A DNA stretch of 64,000 nt from Ciona savignyi (lineage: Eukaryota; Chordata; Ascidiacea; Phlebobranchia; Cionidae). The translations under genes and the position numbers were made by a program. The DNA is taken from positions 469,070 through 533,069 of the forward strand of contig CH003304.1 of assembly GCA_000149265.1 (NCBI GenBank), given 5' to 3'. Below are positions 46,750-59,500 of the stretch, piece by piece. The notes under the pieces are model-generated. The model saw only the letters and a list, made by a program, of their open reading frames with translations. It made no database searches and had not been told where the DNA came from. How positions within the stretch are numbered: position 1 is the stretch's first letter; each line of letters starts with the position of its first letter.

Positions 46750-47269
46750 TGTTACTTCCGCGGGTGGAGTAACGGGGTTGCTTTGGTTTGAAAATAACTC
46801 GTATCGAATAAAAGAACAGACAGTTTGTGTCCTCGAATTATAATTGGCGATCAGAGTTCAACGGTTACAGATGTGGAACGGAGGGGGCAGGGACGATATG
46901 GGGATGATATGGACGGAGATACGGGGATGATACGTGGATGATACGCAGGGGTACGGGGATGATACGGTTTTCTGTAAATTAAAAAATAAAGAGACCAAAA
47001 TCAATAATTGACGGGTGTACGTATGAAATAGTAAACAATTACACTCACCAAACTTTGGCTTTAGAATCGGAACGGAAAATACACGGTATCAGATAAATTA
47101 CTGTGCTGCCGACTGTACGGTGACTAAATCAAAAAGGAAGCATTTTCTAACACGCGGTCGGGTATAGATATTGTAACACAAACTCCCATTGTGACGTAAT
47201 TTGGTTGTGATGCAATTTATGATTTATCATAGACATCAATAAAACATTAATGGGTCGAGATATCTTACA
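46750..47269 (-). repeat. BEL/Pao 5' LTR
   Basis: 520 bp. Its outer edge joins lectin exon 3 at the ATGTA target duplication (47270-47274). Confidence 0.92.
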
Positions 47270-48659
47270 ATGTACTTTGTAATACATCTCCCTATTAATT
47301 ATGTCTAATAACGTTCCACCATATTTTTCGCAGGATTTGTTAGATTGAGCTTTTGTCTGGACGGTTTGAATTCCAGGAGTGGGCATCCAAATGTAGAGGT
47401 TACCATAGATTATTCCGTTACCACCTGTCGGGAAAATCCTTTAAATTTCGTTTAAAACGAAATGTTCCAAATTCCTGCCGAATAGCATAGTTTGCTTAGC
47501 TTTTCAGGCCAATAGCTGTAGAATCGAAACTGGTCGCTAGCTATAATACGTTGTCCTATGGAAAGCACTTAGCGGGCGATCTCTGGAACCAATGGATTAT
47601 TGGTTGTTAAATAATCTTAAAAACGACTTTATTAAATATTTCACACAGTAATAGCTCGGGTAACTTTGTAGTGGTAAAAAAGAAGAAAAATTCTAATGAT
47701 TGTCAGTGGTATTCCTCATGTTTAGTGACAAATAAGAATTAAAATATTTTCCACTACAATGTTAAAACCTTTAATAGTAAACTTCTAGCTAAAAATAGAA
47801 TGCTGTATACGAAGCATTCTTACGATTAACATGTATCAACTGTATAAATAAATGCCATTGATAACCAGCCGATAAGAATTTAAAACCCAGCCCGGTAAAA
47901 AAATAAACATACAAAAAGTCTTATTTTTGAGCGGGCATTGTTTAATAGGACTTAAACTAGTATAATAAACTAAAGCCTCATACTAACCTGAGTAAAATAC
48001 CCAATTCATAACAAGATCCACATTCCAGCCTGAGGACTGGTCAGTTCGCTGCAATTCCATATTAAACCCGTGGATAAAAATGTGGGTGACTGTTACTTTA
48101 AATGTGTGTGGCAAAGATGGATCACGAGTCCTTACTGTGGCTTTAACAAAAATAGGTACAGACGTCATACACAACTCGTAAGCAATGAATGCCCTTGTCT
48201 TTGGGGAATTCGAGGGAAATTTTAGATCAAGGCCTCCACTGGTGGAAGTTGGTAGCTCTGTTATAAAAGAGGAGTTAAAACTACAGATTAAAAATTGTCG
48301 TATGACCGAATGGTTACCACGATCGAATCATATATGGAATTCTGTTCCAAAAAAGTTTTTGGCGATTTTAAATAAAGGCATACAAAAAAACGTGTATTTA
48401 ACCAAAAACCGTACTTTATTTTACATAACATAATCTTGTTTATACCCGTTATTGGGAAAATGCGAGGGGCGTTAACACACAAATTTAATTCTCTGTGGCA
48501 GTTTTGTATACAGTTATAGACCCTCGTGTACTGTTACTTTATACAAAATTAAACCTTACCTGGTGCAGCAATGTTTAAACCCCATGCAATAACCAACAAG
48601 CGAACAAGGTTCATAATTAAATACCTAACCTAACATGCAACGTGCTCTGTAGAACGATA

Positions 48660-48666
48660 ATTTATA
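48660..48666 (-). promoter_or_regulatory. TATA-box candidate, lectin copy 4
   Basis: TATAAAT on the minus strand, 46 bases upstream of the ATG, in the conserved upstream block. Confidence 0.45.
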
Positions 48667-51600
48667 ATCCTTGTCTTACATAACACCTTTTTGTTGGAGA
48701 AATTGTTTAATACAGCTAGGCCAATAAACAAAAAAAACATGTCTCATCCCTTTGGTAACTTTTACCAAAATGGTCGATGTACTAAAGAGGCAATCATCAT
48801 CCTAGTATATTTACGTATTTAATTATCGAAGTAACCAGAAATATAACTGCAAAACCGCTACGTAGACACTACGTTAGCTTTCACTGTAAACTACACCATT
48901 GGTCTTTATAAATTAGCCTACATTAATCATAATGTTACAAGTCACATCTGCGGCGTTTCCCCACGATTTATAGTTCCCTGAGTGATGTAACTATTATTGT
49001 GCTTTTGCTTATAAAATAATCTATTTACTGTTGCGGTATAGAACATTATATTCACTACTTCTACTGGCAATGCCTTTAAATGATTCATTTTCAGTGGATA
49101 TACAATTTGTTGTGCGTATTTAATTTTGTATTATTGGCAGTTTAGTTTAAAACTTGTCGAATGTACCTTGTTAAAATTCTTCTTTTAAATTCTTTGAAAA
49201 TTACTTCGAACGGATAATCCATTAATTATCTCGTCCGACTGTAGGTTTACTGGAGCTAGTGCAGTGTGTTGTGCGTAATATATTGAGTTTTATTTATCAA
49301 CTAGGTTCAGGCAACGCCCGTTAAGTGTCTTGCCTAAGTACACAAACGATTAGACAGCGTCTAGTTTCGATTCTGCAAAATGTCGGCCATTTGCAGATTA
49401 ACCATTCGTTCACACCACCGTTACATTTTTACTGGGATAAGTTTCCAACCCATGATGGGCTTGTCACCAAGACCACAAGAATCAATCTCGTTAATTAAGT
49501 GGACAGGAGACCGTTCCATAGTTTACGAATATTCAGTCGCGCACCAAGTTATGAATGACGGTATAACCACCAACTCCCGCGGCCATTTTGTGAAACAAAA
49601 CTTCCAAATTTCATTCGTCACTCTGAATGAACTTACAACCTTTTTTGTTTTAAAGATCGTTGCATGATTGTGGATTCATGGCCTAATCAGAAATCTTAAA
49701 CACCAGTGACCAACTTGTTAGTCCGTAGAGCCCGGTGGTCGCCAAAAACTTATGTGACGTAAGTCTATCTCTGCCAAGATGGTTATGTCTTTGGATAAGA
49801 CGATTAGTAGTGTGGATGAATGGGTAAAACAAAAGGTCACGATAATATATCGGTCAGCTCAACACACTGCAATACACCTGAAGCTCCGACTGCGGACAAG
49901 GGGTTATCTGACAATTGCCGGTGTGATGACGTTTATTACATATTGTCGCGACATTCTAACAATTGCCCGTGTGACAACGTCGGCCGCGTCTCCCCACCTG
50001 AGTAGATAAAGAATCTTGATATTAGAAAAGAAAAAAAGCATGTATCAAACAATTTTAAGCGAACAAATTTCCTAGATATTATCTAAAGGATATTATGTAG
50101 GCTGATACTTTAGTTTATTTGTTAACTTTTTATCATAATATGGCCTATGCTACATTATATCATGGCCCACACACAAAACAATACAAAAAGTCAGTTAATA
50201 CAAATCTGTAGAGAAAACAATGTATAAAACCACCTTTTGTTAACTGATCAGATGATTTTTTTAAGTTTCCTGGCTTTAAAAGCTTATTTCGTCTACAAAA
50301 CGTAACTCAATTTTGCTAAATAATTAAAATTTAACAATATCTCATAATTTAAGTCTGCTATCTAATTAAATACAACTTTAGACGATAGGGCCAACTAACT
50401 AAGTAACTTAACTTAATAAGGACATCAAAATCCCCTAACATTTTTCTCATTCTAAAAGGTTATATTACATCCACTACGTATTAAGCAATTCACACCTACG
50501 CATCCATTACTACTACAAATGATACGGCGAAATGACCCCAAATGCGTAACACACCTTTTACGCTAATTCTAAGAAGATGTTCTAGTTCTGCAAATTCTGC
50601 GCCAATGCAGGCTGGCCATTTGCGCCATCTAGCGACTGACGTTAAGCAAAACTGCTTTACGTTTAGTTTTGTTTGATATGTTTTTTTTACACTTGTGACG
50701 ACGCTTTTGGACACTTGTGACTATATATATGTTTAAACAAGTATTTAAAGATTTTAAAATTAAAAAAGGGTAAATTAATGTACCCATCTTTAAATTCCTT
50801 AAGACCAGTGCGATTACCGCGCTCACCCTTACCGGATTTCCAGAGCGAATGCACATCGTTGTGTTTGATACGTAATTTCAGTTTTAGCACATTTAATATG
50901 TTCAGGCGATGTCCGCTAAGTGCCATGCCCAATTTAAGATCCTGTCACCCTTTATTTAAAAGCGACGAACTAAGCCAAAAGGTATTCTTTCGGGTAAACC
51001 GGCCCGTTGGTCTAACGGTTAAGTGCGTCGCCTTTCAATCAAAAGGTCGCAGGTGCGAAACTGGTCTCTAGCTAGTCGGTTGTGTCCTTGGGCAATGCAC
51101 TTTACGGACATTGCCTGAACCTAGCAGATTAATGGGTTCTACCAAATTGAGGTGATCTGACGATTGCCCGTGTGTTAACCCCCTTGGTTTTCCCATTCAC
51201 GGGGATAAAGATGAATATCCTATCCTATCCTAAACACATTATTGAAATCACTATAAAGCTAAAAAATATTTAGCCCGTTATTTCTTTGGTTGGTCAACTT
51301 ATATATGAGTAAGGATCATTCGAAAATTGCCCAGTTACGTCATATAGCCTAAAATAAAAGAAAACTAACAATTCTCCTAACAAGTTTGTGACGCGGTCGT
51401 TGTAAAGTCATTGTTGCAAATTTTCGTGTAATAATTTCCCACAATCATTATATATATTAATTGCACCGGTTGTACAACAGAACAAACAACACATTGATCG
51501 TCACGACAAACGTCATAAAACGCGGACGCGTATCATTGATCGTTTGGTACCGACACCATTTCAAACATCTTTAATACCCTGCCTGTAATACAAATGGTTT

Positions 51601-53564
51601 GCGGCACTCTATAAAAACCACACAAAATTTGATAGATGCTTTATGTCATCTTAAAACGTTGGTTTTCGGAGGATTTGCTTCGACTCTCATATTATTGAGT
51701 GGCGTGAAAAGAATCTGCAACAATTTGACACTTTCTACTGTTGAATTTGACCCGGAGAGTAGGCCTACTGGTCGACATGACAAATTAGTGTAAAGATTAA
51801 TCAATAGTTCTTTTTATTTTCCTTTCTGAGTGTGGTTTTACCTTTGTTGCGTATTTATTCGATTTCAAGATATCACCAGTTAATGTTTAAATCCCCGGTT
51901 GGTAGAAAAATTCAAGGAAAATTATTGCACAAGATATACGCCAGGGTTAATTGAAGCGTTATAAAATCACGGTGAAATTAGCACAGTTTTAATTACCGTT
52001 AAATTCATGAACCATGTATGAAGTCTAGTGCCTACAGACAAAGCCAACTAGCGAGAGGCTGGTTTTGAACCTCTATTCTTTGCTGTACGCGCAACCACGC
52101 AGCCGTTTTTTTTTCGAAAGGATAGCATAGGATAATATATTCATGTTTTTCCCGTAAATGGAAAAACCGAGGTGGTTAACACACGGGCAATCGTCAGATC
52201 ACCTTACGCCCACCGTCGGGTTACCAGAGCAATTGCAGTGTGTTGTGTATAATTCACACGTTCTATTTAGTAGAACCCACTAATTCACTAGGTTCAGGTA
52301 ATATCTGTTGTGCCTTGCCCAATGGCAAAACCGACTAACTAGCGTCGAGTTTCATATCTGCAACCCTTCGACTGAAAGGCGACGTACTAACCCACCCAAA
52401 CTAATCTGTCAGAAAGAGTGCAGTAATACAGGCTACAAAAGAAGACGATGATTCTTAGTCATTGAAAGAACTCAATCAAATAGTAATTAAAACAACTCAA
52501 TCATACACAATGCACTTTAGTAGCGATTGCATGACGTAAGGAAAAAAAAGATTCACACTTCTTGCGCGTTTCTATTTACTAGGATACAACATGCATATCC
52601 AAAATGTAGCTATATCCTGTTTACTGTTATACACTTTAAACTCGTTGACATTAGTTTGTTTTTGTTTGTCCAGTTATTACGATTAGAACTTACAACAAGA
52701 TTAATAATACCTGAAAAACAAATGGAACAATAATAATAATTAGAAAGATAATAAAACAGTTGACAGTGTTTCGGTGGCTAGGAGAGTATTACAAAACGCA
52801 AGGGTATACAATGCTTTAAAAAAAGAAAAAGTAGTCTTTACCGGTTGGTTCTTCAAGGTCCATAGTTGTAAAACAACCAAAAATAGATAACAGGGGCTAT
52901 ATCGGCATAAGAGTAATTTACTAAATGGGTTTTAAAAAACCTCTGTTTGATTTTGAGGAAAATCCGTTCAAATTAAAAATGATGCTAAGTACGATAGGAC
53001 AGGATATTCATGTTTTTATCCCTGTGAATGGGAAATTCAAGGAGATTAACAAAGGGGTAATCTTTAGATTACCTCGTGCTCCCCGTCGGGTAACTGGGGC
53101 TATTAATGGTGTATGATTTAGATGTTTCTTTAAATTAGTAAAACACATCATTTTACTGGAGAAAGGCAATGTTCATTAAATGCCTTGCCCAAGGACACAA
53201 CAGACTAGCCAGTGACCAATTTCAGCAACCCTTCGGCTGAAGGGCAACGAACTAACCCACCAAGCTAATCAATCGTATAAGGTACAATGTTTTCTTGAAC
53301 AGAATTGACACAAACACAGCATTTGGTTTGGCTACACATAAAAATCAATATATTCGTTCTTTGTTAGTTAATACTTACTGACTCTGTCTTAGTGCAACAT
53401 TGTGTGCCTGATTTAATCAATTAGATAATTAATTGTCGTCTAGCAAAATATAAGTAACTAAAGTTACAAGAATGCTGGGATATATATATATATATATTGC
53501 TTTTGTAACCGAGAATATATCAAAACCAGTGAAGAGCTCGTTACTAGGTGTGTAACAGAAAAAA

Positions 53565-54020
53565 CAAATGTACCGAATGGTTAACGCGACCGATACATAC
53601 ATACCTATTCTTTACAAAAACGGTTTTGTCACGAGCCCATCGTGGGTTCAAAACTTGGCTCGGTTAAAAATAGGGAAAATCAACGGTAACAAAACGAAGA
53701 ACGGTAATGTTTCCAGTTGCTTTAAAAGGTGTTTCCCTTTTTGTGTTTTTTTTTATTTGTTTTTAACCGGGCTAGGATTTGAACACTGATTATGATGGGC
53801 TTGTTACCAAGCCGGGTTTTCTATGTTGAAAAAGGTACATGTATCACTCACGTTAACCATTCGGCTATACGACCGTACTGTCCCCTACAAATTTTCTTTA
53901 CTGAGTAAAGTTTCGAACCCATGATCGGGCTTGTCATCAGGATCGTTTTTTTTTGTATAATAGTCAGTGTATGTATAGGTCGCGTTAACCATTCAGCCAC
54001 ACGACAGTACTACCAACTGC
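53565..54020. repeat. SINE-B cluster downstream of lectin copy 5
   Basis: Copies ~53565-53665 (+), ~53760-53890 (-), ~53905-54020 (-), orthologous to 14288-14740 of unit 1. A (TA)n tract just before it (53479-53496) is longer than in unit 1. Confidence 0.7.
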
Positions 54021-54023
54021 CCC

Positions 54024-56523
54024 CTATAACAACACAGTGCAGAGATCGCGTGTGGCAAAAGCGCGTCCTTCTCGGTGGTTTTGTATTCCGCTGCTGCTGA
54101 CATCCTTTACTCGAAGCAACACCACTGTGAATCCTGGACCCCGACTTGGGTACTTTGTCCGCCACTTTCCGTTGTAGGCTTGCTGGCCTGAGCTCGTAAA
54201 CATTTGATTGTTCTGTAGAATTGAGATGGTATAAGATTATCATGGTTATGCAGGTGATTAAGAAACCACAATGGTGTTACCACATAGGCAATAGTCAGGT
54301 TAAATTTTAAATTTTAAAGTAGTACGGACGTGTGGCCAAATGGTTAACGCGACCGATACATACGCGTCCACATCAGTCGGGTTACTGGTGATATTGCAGA
54401 GTGTGCGCATGGTTGAGACGTTCCTTTAATTTAAAAAAAGCCCAATAAATATCTATAGGTTCAGTTAATATCCGGTAAATTTCTCGCTCAAAGACACAAC
54501 TGATTAGCTAGCAATCGGTTTTGAGCCCGTAACTCATAGATTATGGGGCGACGCACTAACCCACCAAAATATTCAGTCTGAAATTGATTAACGACGCCAC
54601 TAGTGTTGAGTTGTGTGTAGAAATTCTTAAATGTGTCATCTACAGACAAGGCGGACAGACCACAATTTATTGCTAAAGTATTAAAACTCTTGTTGGCAGA
54701 AGTTGGGCTATATTTGGGAGAAACCTTTTGTTAAAAATGTTGTTAAAAACCGTTATGTTAAAAATGTAATGGTTACCTGAAAGGGTTTTCAATTTCGTGT
54801 TATCTTCAATTATATGGGTGATTCAGTTTAGTTTAGTTTATTCATTTTTAGCCCAGTATTAAATAATGGCAAATAAAGCAAAGTCGCCAAATATAGGTAT
54901 ACTAACAAGTCACATTATCCAGTCCGACAGATTTAGTCTGGTTGTTAAATGCATCATCTTTTAGCCCAAGGTTGGCGCGAGGTTTCTGACGATTGCCCGT
55001 GTGCTAACCCCCTGGTTTTCCCATTCTCGGCGATAAACGTAAATATATTATCCTATCAATTGATAAAGCTTAGAATATTGTAATGAATATAAAAAGGGTT
55101 GACACAAACCGTTGGGTCGAAATTCATCCCAGTCCCAACTTTCCGAGCGGATTCCTCTTATATACGTGGCGTTGACGTAATTATGTACTTTGTAATACAT
55201 CTCCCTATTAATTATGTCTAATAACGTTCCACCATATTTTTCGCAGGATTTGTTAGATTGAGCTTTTGTCTGGACGGTTTGAATTCCAGGAGTAGGCATC
55301 CAAATGTAAAGGTTACCATACATTATTCCGTTACCACCTGTCGGGAAAATGCTTTAAATTTCGTTTTAAACGGAATGCTCCAAATTCCTGCCGAACGGCA
55401 TAGTTTGATTAGCTTTTCAGCCCAATAGCTGTAGAATCGAAACTGGTCGCTAGCTATAATACGTTGTCCTCTGGAAAGCACTTAGCGGACGATCTCTGGA
55501 ACCAATGGATTATTGGTTGTTAAATAATCTTAAAAACGACTTTATTAAATATATCACACAGTAATAGCTCGGGTAACTTTGTAGTGGACACGAAGAAAAA
55601 TCTAATGATTGTCAGTGGTATTCCTCATGTTTAGTGACAAATAAGAATTAAAATATTTTTCCACTACAATGTTAAAACCTTTAATAGTAAACTTCTAGCT
55701 AAAAATATAATGCTGTATACGAAGCAGTCTTACGATTAACATGTATCAACTGTATAAATAAATGCCATTGATAACCAGCCGATAAGAATTTGAAACCCAG
55801 CCCGGTAAGAAAATAAACATACAAAAAGTCTTATTTTTGAGCGGGCATTGTTTAGCAGGACTTAAACTAGTATAATAAACTAACGCTCTATACTAACCTG
55901 AATAAAACACCCAATTCATAACAAGATCCACATTCCAGCCTGAAGACTGATCAGTTCGCTCTAATTCCATATTAAACCCGTGGATAAAAATGTGGGTGAC
56001 TGTTACATTAAATGTGTACGGCAAAGATGGATCACGAGTCCTTACTGTGGCTTTAACAAAAATAGGTACAGACGTCATACACAACTCGTAAGCGATGAAT
56101 GCCCTTGTCTTTGGGGAATTCGAGGGAAATTTTAGATCAAGGCCTCCACTGGTGGAAGTCGGTAGCTCTGTTATAAAAGAGGAGTTAAAACTACAGATAG
56201 AAAATTGTCGTATGGCCGAATGGTTACCACGATCGAATCATATATGGAATTCTGTTCCAAAAAGTTTTTGGTGATTTTAAATAAAGGCATACAAAAAAAC
56301 GTGCATTTAACCAAAAAACGTACTTTATTTTACATAACATAATCTTGTTTATCCCCGTTATTGGGAAAATGCGAGGGGCGTTAACACACAAATTTAATTC
56401 TCTGTGGCAGTTTTGTATACAGTTATAGACCCTCGTGTACTGTTACTTTATACAAAATTAAACCTTACCTGGTGCAGCAATGTTTAAACCCCATGCAATA
56501 ACCAACAAGCGAACAAGGTTCAT
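54024..56523 (-). pseudogene. secreted C-type-lectin-like gene, copy 5, frameshifted in exon 3
   Basis: Exons 56469-56523 (55 nt), 55898-56167 (270), 55110-55337 (228), 54024-54212 (189, ends TAG). Exon 3 is one base longer than the 227 nt of every other copy: a C run reads AGTCCCAAC (near 55131-55136) where others have AGTCCAAC. After SESW the frame changes (DWDEFRPN instead of TGMNFDPT) and exon 4 would be read out of frame, losing the second half of the CTLD. Exons 1, 2 and 4 are otherwise open and well conserved, so the lesion looks recent. A base-calling error in the short C run is an alternative. Confidence 0.82.
54370..54572 (-). repeat. SINE-A copy (-) in lectin copy 5 intron 3
   Basis: Head side GGCGACGCACTAACCCACCA. 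A SINE-B head fragment (TACGGACGTGTGGCCAAATG) is fused to its tail side at ~54320-54365. Confidence 0.65.
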
Positions 56524-56566
56524 AATTAAATACCTAACCTAACATGCAACGTACTGTAGAACGATA

Positions 56567-56573
56567 ATTTATA
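56567..56573 (-). promoter_or_regulatory. TATA-box candidate, lectin copy 5
   Basis: TATAAAT on the minus strand in the conserved upstream block, 44 bases from the ATG. Confidence 0.45.
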
Positions 56574-59500
56574 AACCTTGTCTTACAGTACACCTTTTTG
56601 TTGGAGAAATTGTTTAATACAGCTAGGCCAATAAACAAAAAACATGTCTCATCCCTTTGGTAACTTTTACCAAAATGGTCGATGTACTAAAGAGGCAATC
56701 ATCATCCTAGTATATTTACGTATTTAATTATCGAAGTAACCAGAAATATAACGGCAAAACCGCTACGTAGACACTACGTTAGCTTTCACTGTAAACTACA
56801 CCATTGGTCTTTATAAATTAGCCTACATTAATCATAATGTTGCAAGTCACATCTGTGGCGTTTCCCCACGAATAATAGTTTCCTGCGTGATGTAACTGTT
56901 ATTGTGCTTTTGCTTATAAAATAATCTATTTACTGTTGCGGTATAGAACATTATATTCACTACTTCTACTGGCAATGCCTTTAAATGATTCATTTTCAGT
57001 GGATATACAATTGTTGTGCGTATTTAATTTTGTATTATTGGCAGTTTAGTTTAAAACTTGTCGTAGGCCTATGTACCTTGTTAAAATTCTTCTTTTAAAT
57101 TTCTTGAAAGTTACTTCGAACGGATAATCCATTAATTATCTCGTCCGACTGTAGGTTTACTGGAGCTAGTGCAGTGTGTTGTGCGTAATATATTGTGTTT
57201 TAGTTCAAACAAATCAACTAGGTTCAGGCAACGCCCGTTAAGTGTCTTGCCTAGGTACACAAACGATTACACAGCGTCTAGTTTCGATTCTGCAAAATGT
57301 CGGCCATTTGCAGATTAACCATTCGTTCACACTACCGTTACATTTTACTGGGATAAGTTTCCAACCCATGATGGGCTTGTCACCAAGACCACAAGAATCA
57401 ATCTCGTTAATTAAGTGGACAGGAGACCGTTCCATAATTTACGAATATTCAGTCGCGCACCAAGTTATGAATGACGGTATAACCACCAACTCCCGCGGCC
57501 ATTTTGTGGAACAAAACTCCAAATTTCATTCGTCACTCTGAATGAACTTACAACCTTTTTTGTTTTAAAGATCTTTGCATGATGATTGTGGATTCATGGC
57601 CTAATCAGAAATCTTAAACACCAGTGACCAACTTGTTAGTCCGTAGAGCCCGGTGGTCGCCAAAAACTTATGTGACGTAAGTCTATCTCTGCCAAGATGG
57701 TTATGTCTTTGGATAAGACGATTAGTAGTGTGGATGAATGGGTAAAACAAAAGGTCACGATAATATATCGGCCAGCTCAACACACTGCAATACCTCTGAA
57801 GCTCCGACTGTGGACAAGGGGTTATCTGACAATTGCTGGTGTGATGACGTTTATTACATATTGTCGCGACATTCTAACAATTGCCCGTGTGACAACGTCG
57901 GCCGCGTCTCACCACCTAAGTAGATAAAGAATCTTGAAATTAGAAAAGAAAAAAGGCATGTATCAAACAATTTTAAGCAAACAAATTTCCTAGATATTAT
58001 CTAAAGGATATTATGTAGGCTGATAGTTTAGTTTATTTGTTAACTTTTTATCATAATATGACCTATGCTACATTATAACATGGCCCACACACAAAACAAT
58101 ACAAAAACTTAGTTAATACAAATCTGTAGAGAAAACAATGTATAAAACCACCTTTTGTTAACTGATCAGATGATTTTTTTACGTTTCCTGGCTTTAAAAG
58201 CTTATTTCGCCTACAAAACGTAACTCAATTTTGCTAAATAATTAAAATTTAACAATATTTCTTAATTTAAGTCTGTTACCTAACTAAATACAACTTTAGA
58301 CGATAGGACCAACTAACTAAGTAACTTAACTTAATAAGGACATCAAAATCCCCTAAAAATGTTTCTCATTCTAAAAGGTTATATTACATCCACTACGTAT
58401 AAAGCGATTCACACCTACGCATCCATTACTACTACAAATGATACGGCGAAATGACCCCAAATGCGTAACACACCTTTTACGCTAATTCTAAGAAGATGTT
58501 CTAGTTCTGCAAATTCTGCGCCAATGCAAGTTGGCCATTTGCGCCATCTAGCGACTAACGTAAAGCAAAACTGCTTTACGTTTAGTCTTGTTTGATATGC
58601 TTTTTTATTACACTTGTGACGACGCTTTTGTACACTTGTGACTATATATGTTTAAACAAGTATTAATAGATTTTAAAATTAAAAAGGGTAAATTAAAGTA
58701 CCCATCTTTAAATTCCTTAAGACCAGTCCGATTACCGCGCTCACCCTTACCGGATTTCCAGAGCGAATGCACATCGTTGTGTTTGATACGTAATTTCAGT
58801 TTTAGCACATTTATTTTGTTCAGGCGATGTCCGCTAAGTGCCATGCCCAATTTAAGATCCTCACCATTCACTTAAAAGCGACGAACTAAGCCAAAAGGTA
58901 TTCTTGCGGGTAAACCGGCCCGTTGGTCTAAATCTAAAGGTTAAGTGCGTCGCCTTTCAATGGTCGCTAGCTAGTCGGTTGTGTCCTTGGGCAAGGCACT
59001 TTACGGACATTGCCTAAACCCAGCAGAATAATGGGTTCTACCAAATTGAGGTGATCTGACGATTGCCCGTGTGTTAACCCCCTTGGTTTTTCCATTCACG
59101 GGGATAAAGATGAACATCCTCCTATCCTAAACACATTATTGAAATCACTATAAAGCTGAAAAATATTTAGCCCGTCATTTCTTTGGTTGGTCAACTTATA
59201 TATGAGTAAGGATATGAGTTGATCATTCGAAAATTGTCAAGTTACGCCTAAAATTAGCCTAAAATAAAAGAAAACTAACAATTCTCCTAACAAGTATGTG
59301 AGGCGGTCGTTGTAAAGCCATTGTTGCAAATTTTCGTGTAATAATTTCCCACAATCATTATATATATTAATTGCACCGGTTGTACAACAGAACAAACAAC
59401 ACATTGATCGTCACGACAAACGTCATAAAACGCGGACGCCCTGTTTTATTGCATTCGCGCCCATTGTCACTTTCAGTATAAATTGCCGTGTTTTGTATTT

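Larger units (their letters stand above)
37568..47269 (-). mobile_element. BEL/Pao LTR retrotransposon (broken; young)
   Basis: About 9.7 kb with LTRs of ~520 bp (37568-38088 and 46750-47269) starting TG and ending CA, and a 5-bp target duplication ATGTA. A purine-rich tract lies next to the 3' LTR. Parts in minus order: gag side (about 42.0-46.7 kb, with a coiled-coil stretch and zinc knuckles), aspartic protease motif LLDSGAN, reverse transcriptase with FYVDD, RNase H region with FADAS, integrase (about 38.7-39.5 kb) with HTGVDFFGP and YSDNGTNF, and a C-terminal domain near 38.2-38.6 kb typical of BEL/Pao. No envelope gene seen. The coding region has roughly half a dozen breaks plus a nested DNA transposon, so it is a fossil. 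Near-identical LTRs point to recent insertion. Confidence 0.93.
35868..48614 (-). pseudogene. secreted C-type-lectin-like gene, copy 4, split by a BEL/Pao element in exon 3
   Basis: Exons 48560-48614 (55 nt), 47988-48257 (270), exon 3 in two pieces 47270-47424 and 37491-37567, exon 4 35868-36056 (189, ends TAG). The two pieces of exon 3 total 232 nt, exactly the normal 227 plus the 5-bp target duplication ATGTA, so the break is solely the insertion. Other exons are open; exon 4 is of the YPSRGPGFTVV type like copies 1, 5 and 6. A functional product would need the whole 9.7-kb element spliced out, for which I see no evidence. Confidence 0.87.
31445..50011. repeat. tandem array unit 4 (~18.5 kb; ~8.9 kb without the BEL insertion)
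   Basis: Layout follows unit 1: hAT-type MITE 31623-31942, SINE-A 32768-33425 split by a solo LTR, noncoding block, SINE-A (-) ~34590-34875 and ~35457-35745, lectin copy 4 exons from 35868, BEL/Pao element 37568-47269, unit-end SINE ~49724-50011. Relative to unit 1 it lacks ~610 bp around 35777 (SINE-B part) and the 12379-12690 SINE. 33430-35860 contains no convincing gene. Confidence 0.85.
50012..57931. repeat. tandem array unit 5 (~7.9 kb)
   Basis: Layout: AT-rich block, SINE-A (+) deleted copy ~50998-51230, noncoding block, SINE-A (-) ~52120-52410 and ~52985-53275, SINE-B cluster ~53565-54020, lectin copy 5 (54024-56523), upstream block, unit-end SINE ~57645-57931. About 180-270 bp present in units 1, 4 and 6 (11630-11920 in unit 1) are missing at ~51530, where GCGGACGC joins GTATCATTG directly. 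51230-53560 contains no convincing gene. Confidence 0.85.
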
